Of a stretch of DNA of 64,000 bases, positions 24,153 to 41,040 are shown piece by piece. Every line of letters begins with the position of its first letter. Position 1 is the first letter of the stretch. The position numbers and the translations under genes were made by a program. The notes under the pieces were generated by a model that did no database searches, had not been told where the DNA came from, and was given only the letters and a program-made list of their open reading frames with translations. Source of the DNA: Spirogloea muscicola (lineage: Eukaryota; Streptophyta; Zygnematophyceae; Spirogloeales; Spirogloeaceae); the NCBI GenBank assembly GCA_009602725.1, contig WELB01000019.1, positions 317,059 to 381,058 on the forward strand, given 5' to 3'.

Positions 24153-27100
24153 TCAATCACTCCAGTCCGACTCCTCGTCCACCTCATCCTGGGGCTTGCC
24201 TGCCTTCTTGGCAATAGAAGCATGCAGCCTTGCAATCTGCACAGACCAGGGTGACGTTCAGCTATGCCATGGAACATCTTTCAGCAGACAAACTTGCATG
24301 CCGTGAGATATTTGCAGATGCTTCAATTGGGAGGGCCAAGGACTCACTAGCGATGGGGGCTCGGGGCTGGTTCGAGTGCCACAGACAATCATTGACACAG
24401 GAAGCTGTTAGCAAAGAGGCTTATAGAGGTGTATCCCATGGATCTTGCAGCCAGGCCAGAAAAGTGTGGAGGGGCAGCGACAAATGCCAAATCAAGCTCC
24501 TCATTCAAGTCTGTAAATGCTATATTCCACTTTATGCATAATCCTCTACATCATTCTATCCGTGCAACAAGAAGGAGGTCACATGTTCAACCTGGCACTG
24601 GGTAATTGCGGAGGGGTTCCTGCACGCTTGACAACTGCTGCGATGGTTGCTTGAGAGGGTGCGCCCTGGTGCATCAATCAAGTCTGAGCAATTAAGGTCT
24701 CCTTGATATACACACCATTTCAAACAACACAGCATTATCCAGGAATACTAAGCCTGGCATGCAACTTATGAGCAGTGCTTTGAGATTTCTTGCGGTTTGT
24801 AAGGAGGTCGCCTCTTCAATAATCAGCTTCTTCATTAGTGGGCATGGCCGTTTCTTAGGTACAAGTCACTGAAAGCACAGCTCAAGGCTCACACACCACA
24901 ATTTTCTCCTCAGGAGCAGTCTGCATAGCAAGCCTCCTCAACCTGAGGACATTTGTCATCTCCGCAAACATGTCCATGCTCTGCACCAGAGGCGCAAGAA
25001 GAATAGTCTTAGTAGCAACCCAAACCATGTCATTGTTACTCCCCTCCCTTTTCATTCTCGTCCCAAAGGCCCTAAGAACCACAGAGAGTCCACTGGCGCC
25101 CAGTAGGAAAGCCAAGCAAGTCTTGACAAGGCCCACAAAGCACCCCTCATGCTAAGCCTCTAATCCTCTAATGTCCCCGTCCAAGATACAAAGACGCCAC
25201 AATGTAGTATTTAAAGTACACGCAGAGCTTGAATGTCACAGAATGCATCAGAATTCATGCAAGCCATTCAAACACATTCCAGGTGGTAGGCTAAAGCAGT
25301 TAGAACAGGAATTAAGCGATATCCAAGTTTTATTTAGCCCCAGTACACTCACTGGCACAGCTGGACTCTGCCGAGCTTGGCCAGTGTCATTCAAAACTCT
25401 TGCAGAATTCCCCTCCGCATCCCGTTCAATGGATGGCCTTTCATTTACTTCGCCAACTGAGTCTCTCTGTGCAACACATGTAAGATAGCAAAAGCTCGGG
25501 ATGATATAACTTGATGTTATAAATGACATTGATCTATTAATCTTTCTTCATTCAAAAAGATTGCCAGCACATCCCCAAGAGCCAGTTGTATGTACTCAGA
25601 TATGTCCTGAAAAGCTGCGACAGTCGTAAAGAGACTAATCTACATGGTCAAAAGTTCAAGAAAGCAAAGAAATAGTGAAGACCTTTCTCAAAATCAAGCC
25701 ACGGTTACGAATGGACTCCATAAGAGCAGCTCGCAGAGGATCTGTCAGCATCTCAAAAAGCAGAGGTTTACTGATGTTGTCAAGCTAGCAACAGACGGAT
25801 GCAGATAGATTCAGCTTCTTCAGATAGGATACATGTAATTTCAGATCAAATTCAGACGGATTCTGCTTGTCTAGAAGGTCAATGCCTAACAGCTAGCAGA
25901 GGTTCTTCAGTTATTTCAATCTCAGTCATCTGCAAGTCCTGGACATACCAGAAGAGATAGCAGGAGCAGGGCTCTTCACTGTTAGTTGTCCAGCAGTTCT
26001 TTGGTCCTTGTCCACTGGACGGCTGGATGAAGGACCACTTTCAGACAGGGGCTTGGTTTCTTTACTGTCCAAAGCCGTGGAAGTGGCGGCAGGAACTCTG
26101 TGCAACTCATTGCTAGGCTGAGGCTGCTGAGATGTATCCGATGTGATGGGAAGAGGAGATACAGAGGCCGCCATTCCTGGCGAATCTGTAAGCAATCGTG
26201 ACCACGTATTCGATATTGGCCAATGATACTGCCTCCTGTAGCAATACAGGCATGCAAATTAAAGCCACAGCAAGCTCCCTCCTCCACTCAGCCATCCCTT
26301 CACCCACACATCCACTCCTGGAACCCCACCCTCCCCACCCTAACCTCAATACATTGGCCTTGCCACATCTGGACGCTTCAAGTGACTTGGTACAATTCGT
26401 CAGGTCTTTGGATGTCAAATTGCAATCCAGATAGTCAGGTTTCACTGCCCCATTGCTGCAAATCCATGGGGCCAGCCTGCACGAGTCAATGTATCAGCAG
26501 CCACTCCATTCCTCACCTTGAGTGGATGGACCTGGACTAGCTGGGTTCAGGGCTGGATTAGGCGAAGTCGATGCTCGCAAGACCGCCGATGGTGCAATAG
26601 GTGGTAGTTCTGGCAACAAGCTTCTTCCTCCTGAGACAGCCCAATAGACATAATAAGCAATAAGCTTGTCTTGGATTGAAGATCACAAATTTCTCAGCCT
26701 GCCTGCATGTAGTCTAGCTTTTGGGATAGGGATATAGGGTCTGGAGCTACGGGTTTAGGATCTTATTCTCTTGCAATTTCAGCTGCGAAGGACTGATGAC
26801 TCTTCAATGTGTGTGCCTTACCCCAGTTTAGATCTGCTATCATTGGAAGGTTTGGCAGCGAGGGGGGAAGGCTGATCTCAGGAACTGGCCCAAGAACTGG
26901 ACGGAAGCCAAAATCTTCTGGCACTTCGCCGAGCTGAAAGTGACATGCTGTCAGATTTCTGAAATAATGCATCCTTCTCTCTCAATTTGCTATAATGTGT
27001 GCAGCGAATTTGCCTCTGAGTTGTCCTCTTGGAACATGCTGAAAACGGGAGCTTAAAAGTTCTAAAATGAGGCATGACTGGTTACAAGCACATTCTTACA

Positions 27101-28808
27101 ATCTGAGCCTCAGCTTGACAGCTGCGGTACCTACTTCTGACTCTCTTGTGAGAATGCTGGAAAAGCCAGTGTCATCTTCCATCTGCGATTCTTCCTTTGC
27201 ATCCTTGAGTGGCATTGTGAGGTTGTCAATGTGACGATAATTTCTGAAAAGACCCTCCGATGCAGCAAAATCCTTGATAAGTGATATGCAAGGGAGTCCA
27301 CAACAGAGGCCCATTCAGACGCAGTGCAAGAAGCTGGTGCTGTTGTGTAAGAGGCAGCACCAGGAAGCTGTGCTTTCTTCATACCTGCCATACACAATCT
27401 CTGTGGTATTGAAGAGAAGGAGGCTTGTGGCAGCATCAGTGTCCTGAGGAATGTCACCCAAGCCATCCTGCACGAGAATGAAAGGAAACGTCAGCATTCC
27501 TAAGCATGTGGCAACGGCACAAGAAGATTGACATATGTACATGAGAACCTACATATGGTTGCAGATGTGAGTATACACTCTTATAAAAGACTAGACTCCA
27601 AGAGCCACACTAGTGAAATGCACGTGGTGAAGCTTTACATGCACTTACATTCGGCTCGCTTGTTGTGATGAGAGGTTCCTGAGCAGTCTCAGAGAAGAAG
27701 CGAAACAGTTCCATGGCCTCTTCGGCACCTCTTGGCTCCTGCGACAGGCCAGAGCTATGAAATTGTACAGCTGCAATTGCGGATGCAAACCAGTGGAATG
27801 GAGTGTAATGCATGTGAGGTATGCAAGAAGGCCATGCTGTCTGGCACCTAGCCAGACCACGGTGTCAGCAAATGGCCAAATTCAAGCACCTGCTCTTCTG
27901 GAGCATCCACAATGCCGCTCAGGCGCTCGGCCGTGGAAATCTTGCTGCCCGCTCGGTTTCTGAAGACGCTGACGTAGTCAACGTCCACAGGGTCGACGAC
28001 GGGGTACTTGGATGGCGAGAAGATTGTGAGGGCCTTCTGGGAGCCCTCGATGTTGTCAATGCTGGCCTGCAGGTAACGCGCAGCTGACGTGCCGCCGCTC
28101 TTGTGAGATATCTCCGCTGAACCCCGCGGCCAAAGACGTCACTGCAGGCGGTCAGGACGCTGCTGCCAGCCTGCTAATTCATGGTGCTCGGAGCAGATCG
28201 CCGTCAGCTCCTGCATCGCCGGTAGCTTTCAGTCGGGCATCCATATGCCTATCGAACCCCTGCAAGACCAAAGCCCCACCTGCACGGCTCGAATGCGAGA
28301 CGAGAGGCCCTGCAGCCGCTGCTGCTCCTCATCAACCTGGCATCGACGTGGGAGCAAAGCAGCGCCAGAGAGACACAGTGCACCATGTCAGCTCGGGGAC
28401 TGACGAGGTGCAGGTGCAGCTCTGCATCTGCGGCCTTCACGAGCTATATCCGAGTCGGCCGATCGGAGCCACCAGGAGACAACGGGCCAGAGCCAGTGGC
28501 AGAGCTGCGCGGCAGCGCGCTCCTCACACGCTCCCCCAAGGCGTCGAAGATGGCGGTGGCGGCGTCGCGCAGAGCGAGGAGGCTGCCGCACAGCCGGTCG
28601 TACGTCTCGGACGGGCGCAGGTCCTGTGCCACCACTGAGCGTGGCGCAGCGGGGGGGAGTGTCAGCGATGAGGCAGCTGTCGTTGTCTGAGCCTGGCCGG
28701 CGGTCTGCCCCCGCCGCACGCAGGCCCCCTTCCCGACAGCGACGAGGCCCGCCCGCGCGTCGAGGACGGCGGCGACGCACCGGGGACCTCGAAGGCCTGC
28801 GCCGCCAT
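24153..28808 (-). CDS. WASH1: WASH complex subunit 1 (Arp2/3 activator)
   Basis: Nucleation-promoting factor of the WASH complex, which drives Arp2/3 branched actin on endosomes. Fourteen exons: 28808-28781, 28634-28528, 28336-28280, 28066-27890, 27738-27649, 27467-27385, 27243-27135, 26933-26822, 26630-26532, 26185-25949, 25741-25683, 25466-25353, 24980-24897, 24236-24153 (TGA 24155-24153). Phases agree throughout and give 479 residues (human 465). Seen: the N-terminal WAHD1 region (DLRPSETYDRLCGSL, then IDNIEGSQKALTIFSPSKYP), SLLLFNTTEIVYGRY, GEVPEDFGF...PPSLPNLPMIADL, a Pro/Ser-rich linker, and a full VCA end: WH2-like LRAALMESIRNRGLILRK, connector FAEMTNVLRLRRLAMQ, and acidic DEVDEESDWSD with its Trp. 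An in-frame ATG at 28898 could add 30 residues. The linker exon 25466-25353 is the weakest call. Confidence 0.93.
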
Positions 28809-29637
28809 GGCCGCCGCGCCGGCCAGTCCCGCCGCGAAGCCCCGAGTGGAGGGAATGGAAGCACCACGGCTGACTGGTGCTGTCGTTTGAAGATTCATAC
28901 AAAGCGGCTGTAAGAGAGAAGGCGCGCGGGGCGCATGAAATGAAAGGGAGGCTGTAAACGACCAGCCGGGTGCATGCAGATGGGGCTCATATCGACGTGT
29001 AAGTTAGCGGGGCTACAGGCTAGGAAAGGGATATCTTAGATGGGAGAACATGGGATGGGGTATTGAGCATTTCCGTGTCAGGCTATATTGGCACTGGTGA
29101 TGGCATCAAATAGCAGTGGCACTAACGGCAAGCCTCCGTTCCTTCTTGTTCGCCCCGCACGGCTGTGCGCCCGTCGATCAGGGCGCCCGCATCGGAGGGC
29201 CAAGCACCGTGGACGTGGCCGCGCCCGAGGGGCGTGGCCGCTTGTTCTCCGACAGCTTCTCGGCAACCTCCGAGTCGGTGGGCTCCTGCCGTGGACACAT
29301 CAACAGTGCCTTGCAGCCATCTATTTGACGGCAGCCGAGGCGCAGCCCGTCGGGGTCGCATAACGGTGACTGTCCTCGATAAACCAGCTGCCGATAACCT
29401 CCACCCGGTTTGGGATGAAGCTGCTGGTAAGACCTGTAACACCAAATTCCACTTCTGCCGACGTCGACTGCGCCTGCGTGTCTCCGCGCCACTCCCCGCG
29501 GCGGCTGCGGCGGCGGCGGCGGCGTAGCAGCAGAGAGGGGAGTAGAGAGGCGAGGGACGAGGGCGCGCACGAAAGCGATTGAGGCTGGGAGGCGCTACGG
29601 ACGATATCGTTTTGCTGGTGCGGCCTGCGGGGCGGCC
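28809..29637. promoter_or_regulatory. Divergent intergenic region WASH1/FtsH
   Basis: About 830 bases between two divergent start codons, so it probably carries both promoters. It contains a short repeat-family end module at 28908-28960 (AGAGAGAAGGCGCGCGGGGC) and a GC-rich stretch (29150-29570) open in several frames without recognisable content, possibly a non-coding first exon. No individual promoter motif is convincing. Confidence 0.4.
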
Positions 29638-34106
<4,469 letters not shown>

Positions 34107-35559
34107 AGACGCCAAGTTGGCCTCACTTGCACCAAGTTCCATTGGTTGCAATGCTCGTGTCAGCGGGGCTGGAGACGCGAGAGAGCGGGCCGGCTTTGTC
34201 GCTCAGAGACTCGTTGTAATTCCTGGCTTTCTAGGCTCAGGCTCTGGGTATCTAGGCTCACGCTCCCCAGAACCCTGCCAAGCATGTCCTCAAGCTTCCA
34301 CACTATTGCTTTTACTAGCGCGACATCGCCTCTGGCGCTTCCTCAAGCCCTTGCATTTTTCGCTGTGTGGCAGCAGTGAGGCTGCTATGCAGATGTGTAG
34401 ATGTGCAGATGTGTGTGCAATCAGTTTTGGAAGCACATTCTATTTTGCTCGAAAGTCGATGCTAGTAACACTGTTATTGGCATTGCCATTGCAGCGATTG
34501 TACTGCCCTTACTAGTGTCTTGTCGCAGGTTTTTGAGATATAATGATCTAAGAATTCCTTGTACAGCACGTGTTCATCAAGATAGAGGAATGGTTAGCAG
34601 CGCCAGTGACAAGCGTGGATACAGCAGGAGCTCGTCTTCAGTGCTTTGGAATTGGAGTGAAATTCAAGTTCAGACATTGTTGAGTGTTACGTGTGCACGT
34701 TTGCTAGCTTCTTCAGTAATGAGGCTTGAGTGCCAGATGTCCTTATGAGGCAAGGTTGACCAGGTAGGGCCCAGATAGCTATTGGTAGACGCCTATATCC
34801 AGGTAACTGCATTGGTATCTTGCATGCGCCTGTCCAACTCAGTGCAGGGGTGTCAGGATAGTCAAATGAGGAGATAAAGGTTGATTAATCATCATGTGGT
34901 TCTGCTGCTTTCTTCATTAGGCTTGATTCGAATTTAATCATAGTCATATTTTCAGGAAAGAATTTGATGCTGGCTCACAATGAATGCTAGCAATATGGTC
35001 AACACCTGCAAGTCGGACGCTGTTCTCTTTACTGTTTTTAAGAACAGAGTGGCGAACGGGTGCGTAACACGTGGAATCTGCGGCGTTCGCCTTGCATCTG
35101 CAAGTGGCCGTACTTTTGCTGCCGTCTCAGGCTACTAAGATTTGCGACTCCTCCTTGGCTGCTGATATATTCAATTTGGTGGCTGCTGACTGGGGATCAC
35201 TGAGTGGCCATCGTTAGAAGCCACCTGTTTTACTGAGTAATTTGCGAGTTGCGCTCTCCTGTTGAGAAGTCCACCATTTTGTCCAATCCTTACTGGTTAA
35301 GGAGTCTCCTAAGCTACCTATATTCACTTTGGGCTCCCCAACCACAGCCACCGTCTGGAGAGCTTCTTTGTAAACCAAGATGAATGAGGGTTTAGGGTTT
35401 AGTTGTTGGCTGGATCAACTCACAGGTGTTTCGCATGCGCCTGCCAGTACCGCTGCAGCGCTTATTAGCACACGTGCTGCATCTGCGCACTGGTCGCGCT
35501 TTGGCCGCAGCCTCTGAATCTAGACAGGGTACCCGCTACCCAAACACTAGTTTCTCTCG
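34107..35559. other. FtsH 3' flank
   Basis: No gene recognised. Two adjacent TTTAGGG-like units (GGGTTTAGGGTTTAG, about 35388-35402) form a minimal plant-telomere-type motif, too short to be an interstitial telomere array. Confidence 0.4.
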
Positions 35560-35890
35560 CCCATGAAAGGCCAGCCCAAAAGCTTGCTATTCACAGCCCC
35601 TGCCTCATATTGGACGAGCCGTTGTGTCTGTATGCACCTGGCTGGCTTTGAAAGCGAGTCCAGTGGCCACTGGGCGCTGTGAAGAGAGAGAGAGGGCTTT
35701 ATCGCTTTAGCGCTTCCCCTGGCCCCCTTCTCGTACTCTGTTCATTCTTTTTCGGGCTGGTTTTTCCAGCCCCTATTCTCAATGGGCGAGCACTTTCTTC
35801 TTTTATCTAGCCCCCTTCTCGTACTTTGTTCATTCTTTCTTGGGCTGGCTTTTCCAGCCCCTATCCTCAATGGGCGAGGCCCTTCTTCTT
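35560..35890 (+). repeat. Repeat-family copy with two tandem modules
   Basis: A unit of roughly 85-90 bases is repeated in tandem: GCCCCCTTCTCGTACT(C/T)TGTTCATTC, then a GGGCTGG...CCAGCCCCTAT segment able to form a hairpin, then TCAATGGGCGAG and CTTCTTCTTT. Copies lie at about 35728-35800 and 35810-35890. Upstream (35565-35600) is the related sequence GGCCAGCCCAAAAGCTTG. Confidence 0.75.
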
Positions 35891-36048
35891 TAGCCCTTGT
35901 ACAGCCGCTCTCACAATACCAGCAGCCGCAGTCTCTTCCTCTTAAACCCTGAGGCTCAGAAACCCTTGTTGCTCAGTGCACCAAGCTCCGCCGCCGCCGC
36001 CATTGCTGCCGAGCGCAAGAGGCTCTGCCGTCGTCGAGGCGCCAGTCC

Positions 36049-38564
36049 ATGGCGGCCCGCCCGGAGGCGCAGGCGCCGCCGGAGGTGTTCTACTCCGCCG
36101 CCGAGGCGCGCAAGTACACCACGTCGTCGCGCATCGTCGACATCCAGGTGCGCCGCCGCCGCCACCGCCAAAGCTGACTCCAGGCTCGCCGCCGCCCCTG
36201 ACGCTTGCTTGCCCATCTACTGGAAGCGTCTATCTTCTTCTTCGTGCTCGCTCACGGCGCCCGCAATTTGCAGGCAAGGCTGACGGAGCGCGCGGTCGAG
36301 CTCCTGGCGCTGCCCGACGACGGTGCCGCGCGCCTGCTGCTCGACGTCGGTGAGGATTCGTGAGGCAGACACCACGCCCTGATCCTTATGCCCTGAGCCT
36401 CGAAACCCACTCCCAGAATGCTCACGCCTTGTGCCATGCAGCACGTAGGGCCGGGACTCTGCATCTCGGAGCTCGAGGTGCACCACTCGTTGCCGCGGCG
36501 GCTGTGTCGTCAACAGTCTACGGACTAAAACCCCAAATCCATAATCTCCAAGCTCGTCGATGACATACCTTCGCCTGCGCTGCTATGGCTGCCCTGCACG
36601 GGTCAATTCGTGCTTGCAGGCTGCGGGTCGGGCCTGAGCGGCGAGGCGCTGACAGAAGCCGGTCACCACTGGATTGGCTGCGACATCTCCCCGGCCATGC
36701 TCGGTACGCCGCCACAAGGGGCTCCGCCAGAGGCAAGGCCGAGGGCCTCTTCACCTTACGGCAGTACCTCAGCGCCGTGGGGGCCCTGCAATGCATGATG
36801 GCTCCGCTAATATAGTCATGAACACCCTCTGTATGTACCTGGCTGGCTTTTACGGCCGCTCATTTAGATTTAGCAGCCGCATTCTTCTGATGCGCACGCT
36901 CTTTTCGCTGCATCTGACGTGCAGCAGTGTCGCAGCTGATAAGAGAGCCTTCCTTAATTCCAGGGTTTGCTTGCTGGGTGCGGACAGATGTGGCCCTGGA
37001 TCGCGAGGTGGAAGGCGACCTGCTCTTGGAGGACATGGGCCAGGTGTGTGCCCGTGGGGCTCCTCCAGTGGATGGCCAAGCTCTGCTCTTACTTTCTCAG
37101 GCTCACGTACCACATGAGGCTCTGCACGTCATTTGTGAGCTGTGACTGTTAGGGTTTGGATGGCTTCACCACTTAAATCCAACAAGTGCCAAAGGTCTGA
37201 GAGCGAAGAATCAAGTACAGTACTATTCTATGCAGTGCGTTCCTTCTCTATCACTTTTCTATAAGGTGCCATTGCAGTGCTCAAGTGAAAGCTGCCATGT
37301 TTGTTGCTGGACAGGGCCTGGGCTTGAGGCCGGGCGTGATCGACGGCGCTATCAGCATATCAGCTGTGCAGGTAAGCGAGTTACTAGGGAGGAGCTGCAA
37401 GCTGCATCCGCTTGTTTCCTTGCCAGCTCCTGGAAGGAAGGCTGTTCAATTGGTTATCTGTCACTGAAGCCTTTGAGGAACTTCATATGCTGGCTGCTGG
37501 CTCAATAATGTTCATCTGAGCACTTCTCACACTTGGAACCTTGGCTCCTTGGGGATTCACTGTGATGTCTCTGACAAGCCTGGCCAGACTTTCCTGTTTA
37601 AACATGTAGCACTGGTGAGGTTCTAATGTGTTATGCTGCTGTGCCTCTTTGTATGCAGTGGCTGTGCAATGCTGATAAGACTGCCAACGAGCCCCGAGTG
37701 CGATTAAGGTTGACTCTAAGTTATTCATCTTGACAGACTGCACAGTAAGCAGAGTTGCTCATCATAGACATCAATTCATGGGCACCACATGCCTGAGATG
37801 CAAGCTTGCAATTCTGCAATAATGCAGGGCATTTTTCCAATCGCTTTACCGGAGCTTGACTAAAGGCGGGCGGGCAGTGCTTCAACTATACCCAGATGGC
37901 CAGAAGCAGCTAGAATTGATCTCGACCGCTGCAATGAAGGCTGGATTTGCCGGGGGCCTTGTCATTGATTATCCTCACAGGTGTGCAAATCCCCAACGAG
38001 TGAGAGTCTTCAAACAAAGTCCTCACACAGAGTCTACTGCTTACACTGATCGGAGTTACTTGCCTTGCTTGGTGATGAAGCACGAAGGCAAAGAAGTACT
38101 ATCTGGTTCTGGCGGCCGGGCCACCGGCCGCAGAGGCAAGGCTGCCAAAGGCTAGGGGTGAGGATGGCGGCAGTGGCAGCGATGACGAATCTGATGGGGA
38201 TGTGGACAATACCCAGGTAACGTGTGGAAAATCCATAACAATATGTCTATACTTGATCCTACTGGTTGACTACTCTTGCATGCCTGCACTTGATGATTGT
38301 TTAGGGTTTGGAAGCTGTATATCAGAAAGGAAGTCTCAAGAATAGTCATGAGGTGCTGAAGGATCAATGCTTCTGGCGACTTGGCAGGTGATCGTGGCTA
38401 AGCGAGAGCGCAGCAAGAAGCGGGCTACGGGGCGTGCGCAAAACAAGCGCGGAAAGGGGCGTGCATGGCTGCTTGGGAAAAAGGAACAGAGAAGGAACAA
38501 AGGCTTTACTGATGTTCCTGGAGACACCAAGTACACGGGACGCAAGCGCAAAGATCGCTTCTGA
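36049..38564 (+). CDS. BUD23: 18S rRNA (guanine-N7)-methyltransferase BUD23
   Basis: SAM-dependent methyltransferase that modifies one guanine of 18S rRNA and is needed for small-subunit assembly; nuclear, acting with TRMT112. Exons 36049-36147, 36274-36349, 36620-36703, 36988-37043, 37315-37371, 37659-37708, 37828-37980, 38081-38216, 38388-38564 join in phase to 295 residues (human 281). Seen: [20 protein letters not shown], the SAM motif [12 protein letters not shown] split by an intron, [76 protein letters not shown], an acidic Ser/Gly stretch, and the basic C-terminal domain [10 protein letters not shown]...[14 protein letters not shown] phase-compatible extra exon at 38305-38352 (16 codons) is possible but unsupported by homology I can recall. 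Confidence 0.95.
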
Positions 38565-39129
38565 AATGCTTTTGCACTCTCTCCAGCTATGCATCAGTTC
38601 TGCACACTCAGGTCTTTGGTTAAAAGCGCCTCCACTATCACAAGGTCCTGGGCAAAGCTGTTGCAGCTTCGGGCCTTTCTTATCTGGTACTGACAAGAAA
38701 GGCTGCTTAACGCTCATCACAGCATTATCCACGCCATGTAGTTATTGGAGCCATGGCAGTGCATGAAGTATTGCATGGGCTCATAGTTGTGCTTGTACAT
38801 TACATTACTGCTATGTGAAGCTTCCACATTGCTGGCATGTCATTCTAGTGCTCACTCTACTTCAGAAGGCAGAAAAGATATTGAACGAATGTATATTGTC
38901 AAAGAATGGTGGGTCATATCTTAGCTTGCTCCCAGGTTTCTTCAGGAGTCAAAATATATGGAGAATGCAGAGTAGACCTATAGTACATGCTTTTGGGGCA
39001 GTCAAGATCGGGCTTTACATCCTGTCAATAGACAAGTGAGGCAGGGTATACTTACAGAGATGCACGAACAAGCAGCACTGAGGTCCGTGCTGCGGCCGTG
39101 CAGGATGCTCGCAATGGCGAGCACAATCA
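38565..39129. other. Intergenic region between convergent genes
   Basis: 3' flanks of BUD23 (+) and the 2Fe-2S/TPR gene (-). Nothing further recognised. Confidence 0.35.
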
Positions 39130-40854
39130 TCAGGCTGCAGCTTCGACAGACAGCATCCTGTTCTGCAGTTCCCGCAGCTTCCGCTGGCCACACAAAGTCA
39201 AGACGCACAGGCGTTGATGGGATTGGTATAAATGAATACTCCAATAAAGACAGATCAAACACACCTAAAAAAAGCTGGAGTGATCCAGGCCTTGAGGAGA
39301 CCTATGGAGGCCCCCTAAGGAGACCCCTGTTGCAATAAGAGCAGATACAGCATATGCCATAGCCGCCTTCCATAGATTTTGCCAACTTTCATCACCAATG
39401 CACACAACTTTTCATACCTGAATTGACTTGGACCGTCTCAAGGAGGAGTCCAGGAAAGTTGCTTGGTTGTAGCTATCCATTGCCCTCTCCAAGTCACCCC
39501 TGGCTGAGTGTGCTTCTGCTGCTCTCAGATAGGCCTGGTCATTCCCACAGCAATGAACACTGTCAACCATGGCTCCTCTGTAGAACGTGCAAGCTCAAAG
39601 CTCCTAGCAGCATCTGCTTCCACGTCCGCTTTGCTTGTGACAGTAATGATAGTTTCCTAGGATGCATGATGCTGGACCAGCCACACACTCCAACTGTTTG
39701 ACCAACCAAAGACACCAATGAGTGCGCCATTCAGACGGAAAACTGAGACTGTCTAGGAGATCTGTAAGGACAAAGGTCTGTCTACAGGCTAGCTCACCCC
39801 TGCCCAGCTTGGTCCAACAGCAGCAGCAGCATGGGCGTCCTCAATGGCCCCGCTAACGTCGCCCCTGTGAAGGCGTACGGCAGACCTGCAAGTGCTACCT
39901 CAAGAGCTGCTAAAAGCTTTCCTTAAACATGCTCAATTGACGGCTTTCCCAGCAGCCAGTCAGGTAACAGACAGACTCAGCTACTTGTGGAGGACTATAC
40001 ACTCAAGTCACCTTGGGGTGCAAGTCGGTCAGCTCACGCACACCTGTTACCGTATATGAAGTGCAGTGCACCAGAAGGCTGCAGATTGATCGCCTGCAGC
40101 CACACAGATGGAGCACCAACTAAGAACTATACGTATAATCAGACCTTACAAGTTCAGCTTCATGCCACGACTTGGTACTTGAGCACGGCACTAGTATAGG
40201 CGGTAATATAGGCCTAACAACCCATTCAAAGCTAGACATCGGCCTGCAACTTGCTGATAAGTGAACTGCCCCTGCCTGAGTGTACAGGTCCTCTGCCAAG
40301 CCCGGGTTGCCGGCCTCAAACGCCGCGTTGCCTCGGTTCTTGAGATCCAGCGCCTGCAGGTTGGTCTCGGCGTCGGCGGCGCCGCACTGGAGCTCCAGCA
40401 GGCGCGCGACGTGCGCCGCCGTGCTGCAGTGGCTCACCACGAGCTCCGCGGGGAGCATCACGGCGTTGGGCCCGTTGCCGCACCGCCCTGAGCGCGGCGA
40501 AGACCGGCAGGCCGCAGAAGAGTGTTAGACGGGTATTTCTGAACGTCTAGAAAATAAGTTACATGGAGAAGGGAACGAAAGAAAGCGAGACGGCACGAGA
40601 GCAGAGGCGAGCGGCGGTGAGGTCATGGGCGGCTCATCACCGAGGCAGCCGCAGGGCTCGACGGCGATCTGCGGCGGCGCGAGGCCGCGGAAGAGCTCCA
40701 GGCTCTGAGCCGCGCCCTCGCGGCGGCACGCCTTGCCGGTGCACACCCGCACCTCCGCGCCGCCGGCCGACGGCGGCGAAGGCAGCGCCACGGCGGTCGG
40801 CCGGCTCCCAAGCGGCGTCAGCGGCGGCGGCAGCGGCGGCGGCGCGACCGCCAC
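39130..40854 (-). CDS. 2Fe-2S thioredoxin-like ferredoxin domain fused to TPR repeats
   Basis: I do not recognise a named gene. Exons 40854?-40641, 40487-40276, 40093-40044, 39885-39798, 39534-39418, 39183-39130 (TGA 39132-39130) join in phase to about 244 residues. The N-terminal half has the four-cysteine signature of thioredoxin-fold 2Fe-2S ferredoxins: VRVCTGKACRREG...VEPCGCLGRCGNGPNAVMLP. Then come TPR-type helices: LKNRGNAAFEAGNPGLAEDL, YTQAINLQPSGALHFIYGNR, RLHRGDVSGAIEDAHAA, AYLRAAEAHSARGDLERAMD. The Ala/Pro-rich start could be a chloroplast transit peptide (inference). Intron 40275-40094 appears to begin with GC rather than GT, which restores an uninterrupted TPR. No in-frame ATG is seen: the frame is open to 40854 and beyond, with a stop just upstream, so a 5' exon is probably missing. 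Function unknown; redox-linked assembly or scaffolding is a guess. Confidence 0.8.
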
Positions 40855-40894
40855 GTGGAGGCCAGAGATGGGGGAGAAAAGTGAGTGATGGAAA

Positions 40895-41040
40895 AGGCCT
40901 TTCTAATGCTTTTCCGATGGAGCGCTTTAGCACCACTTTTCTGGCCCCTTCGAACCTTCATCGTTCTGGTCTCTCGGCTGGCCAATCACAGCCATCGCCC
41001 GCTGCTGGAAGAAGAAGAGCCTCTCTCTGATGGCTTATAA
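40895..41040 (+). repeat. Repeat-family fragment
   Basis: Contains CTGGCCCCTTCGAACCTTCATC, then GGCTGGCCAATCACAGCC and CTGCTGGAAGAAGAAGAG, the same module order as at 57480-57560 and 42230-42480. It lies directly upstream of the 2Fe-2S/TPR gene and may cover its promoter. Confidence 0.55.

Noticed and set aside
35388-35402. Telomere-like TTTAGGG units (also a CCCTAAA-like stretch near 16860)
   Set aside because: Only about two units each; an interstitial telomere would be longer.
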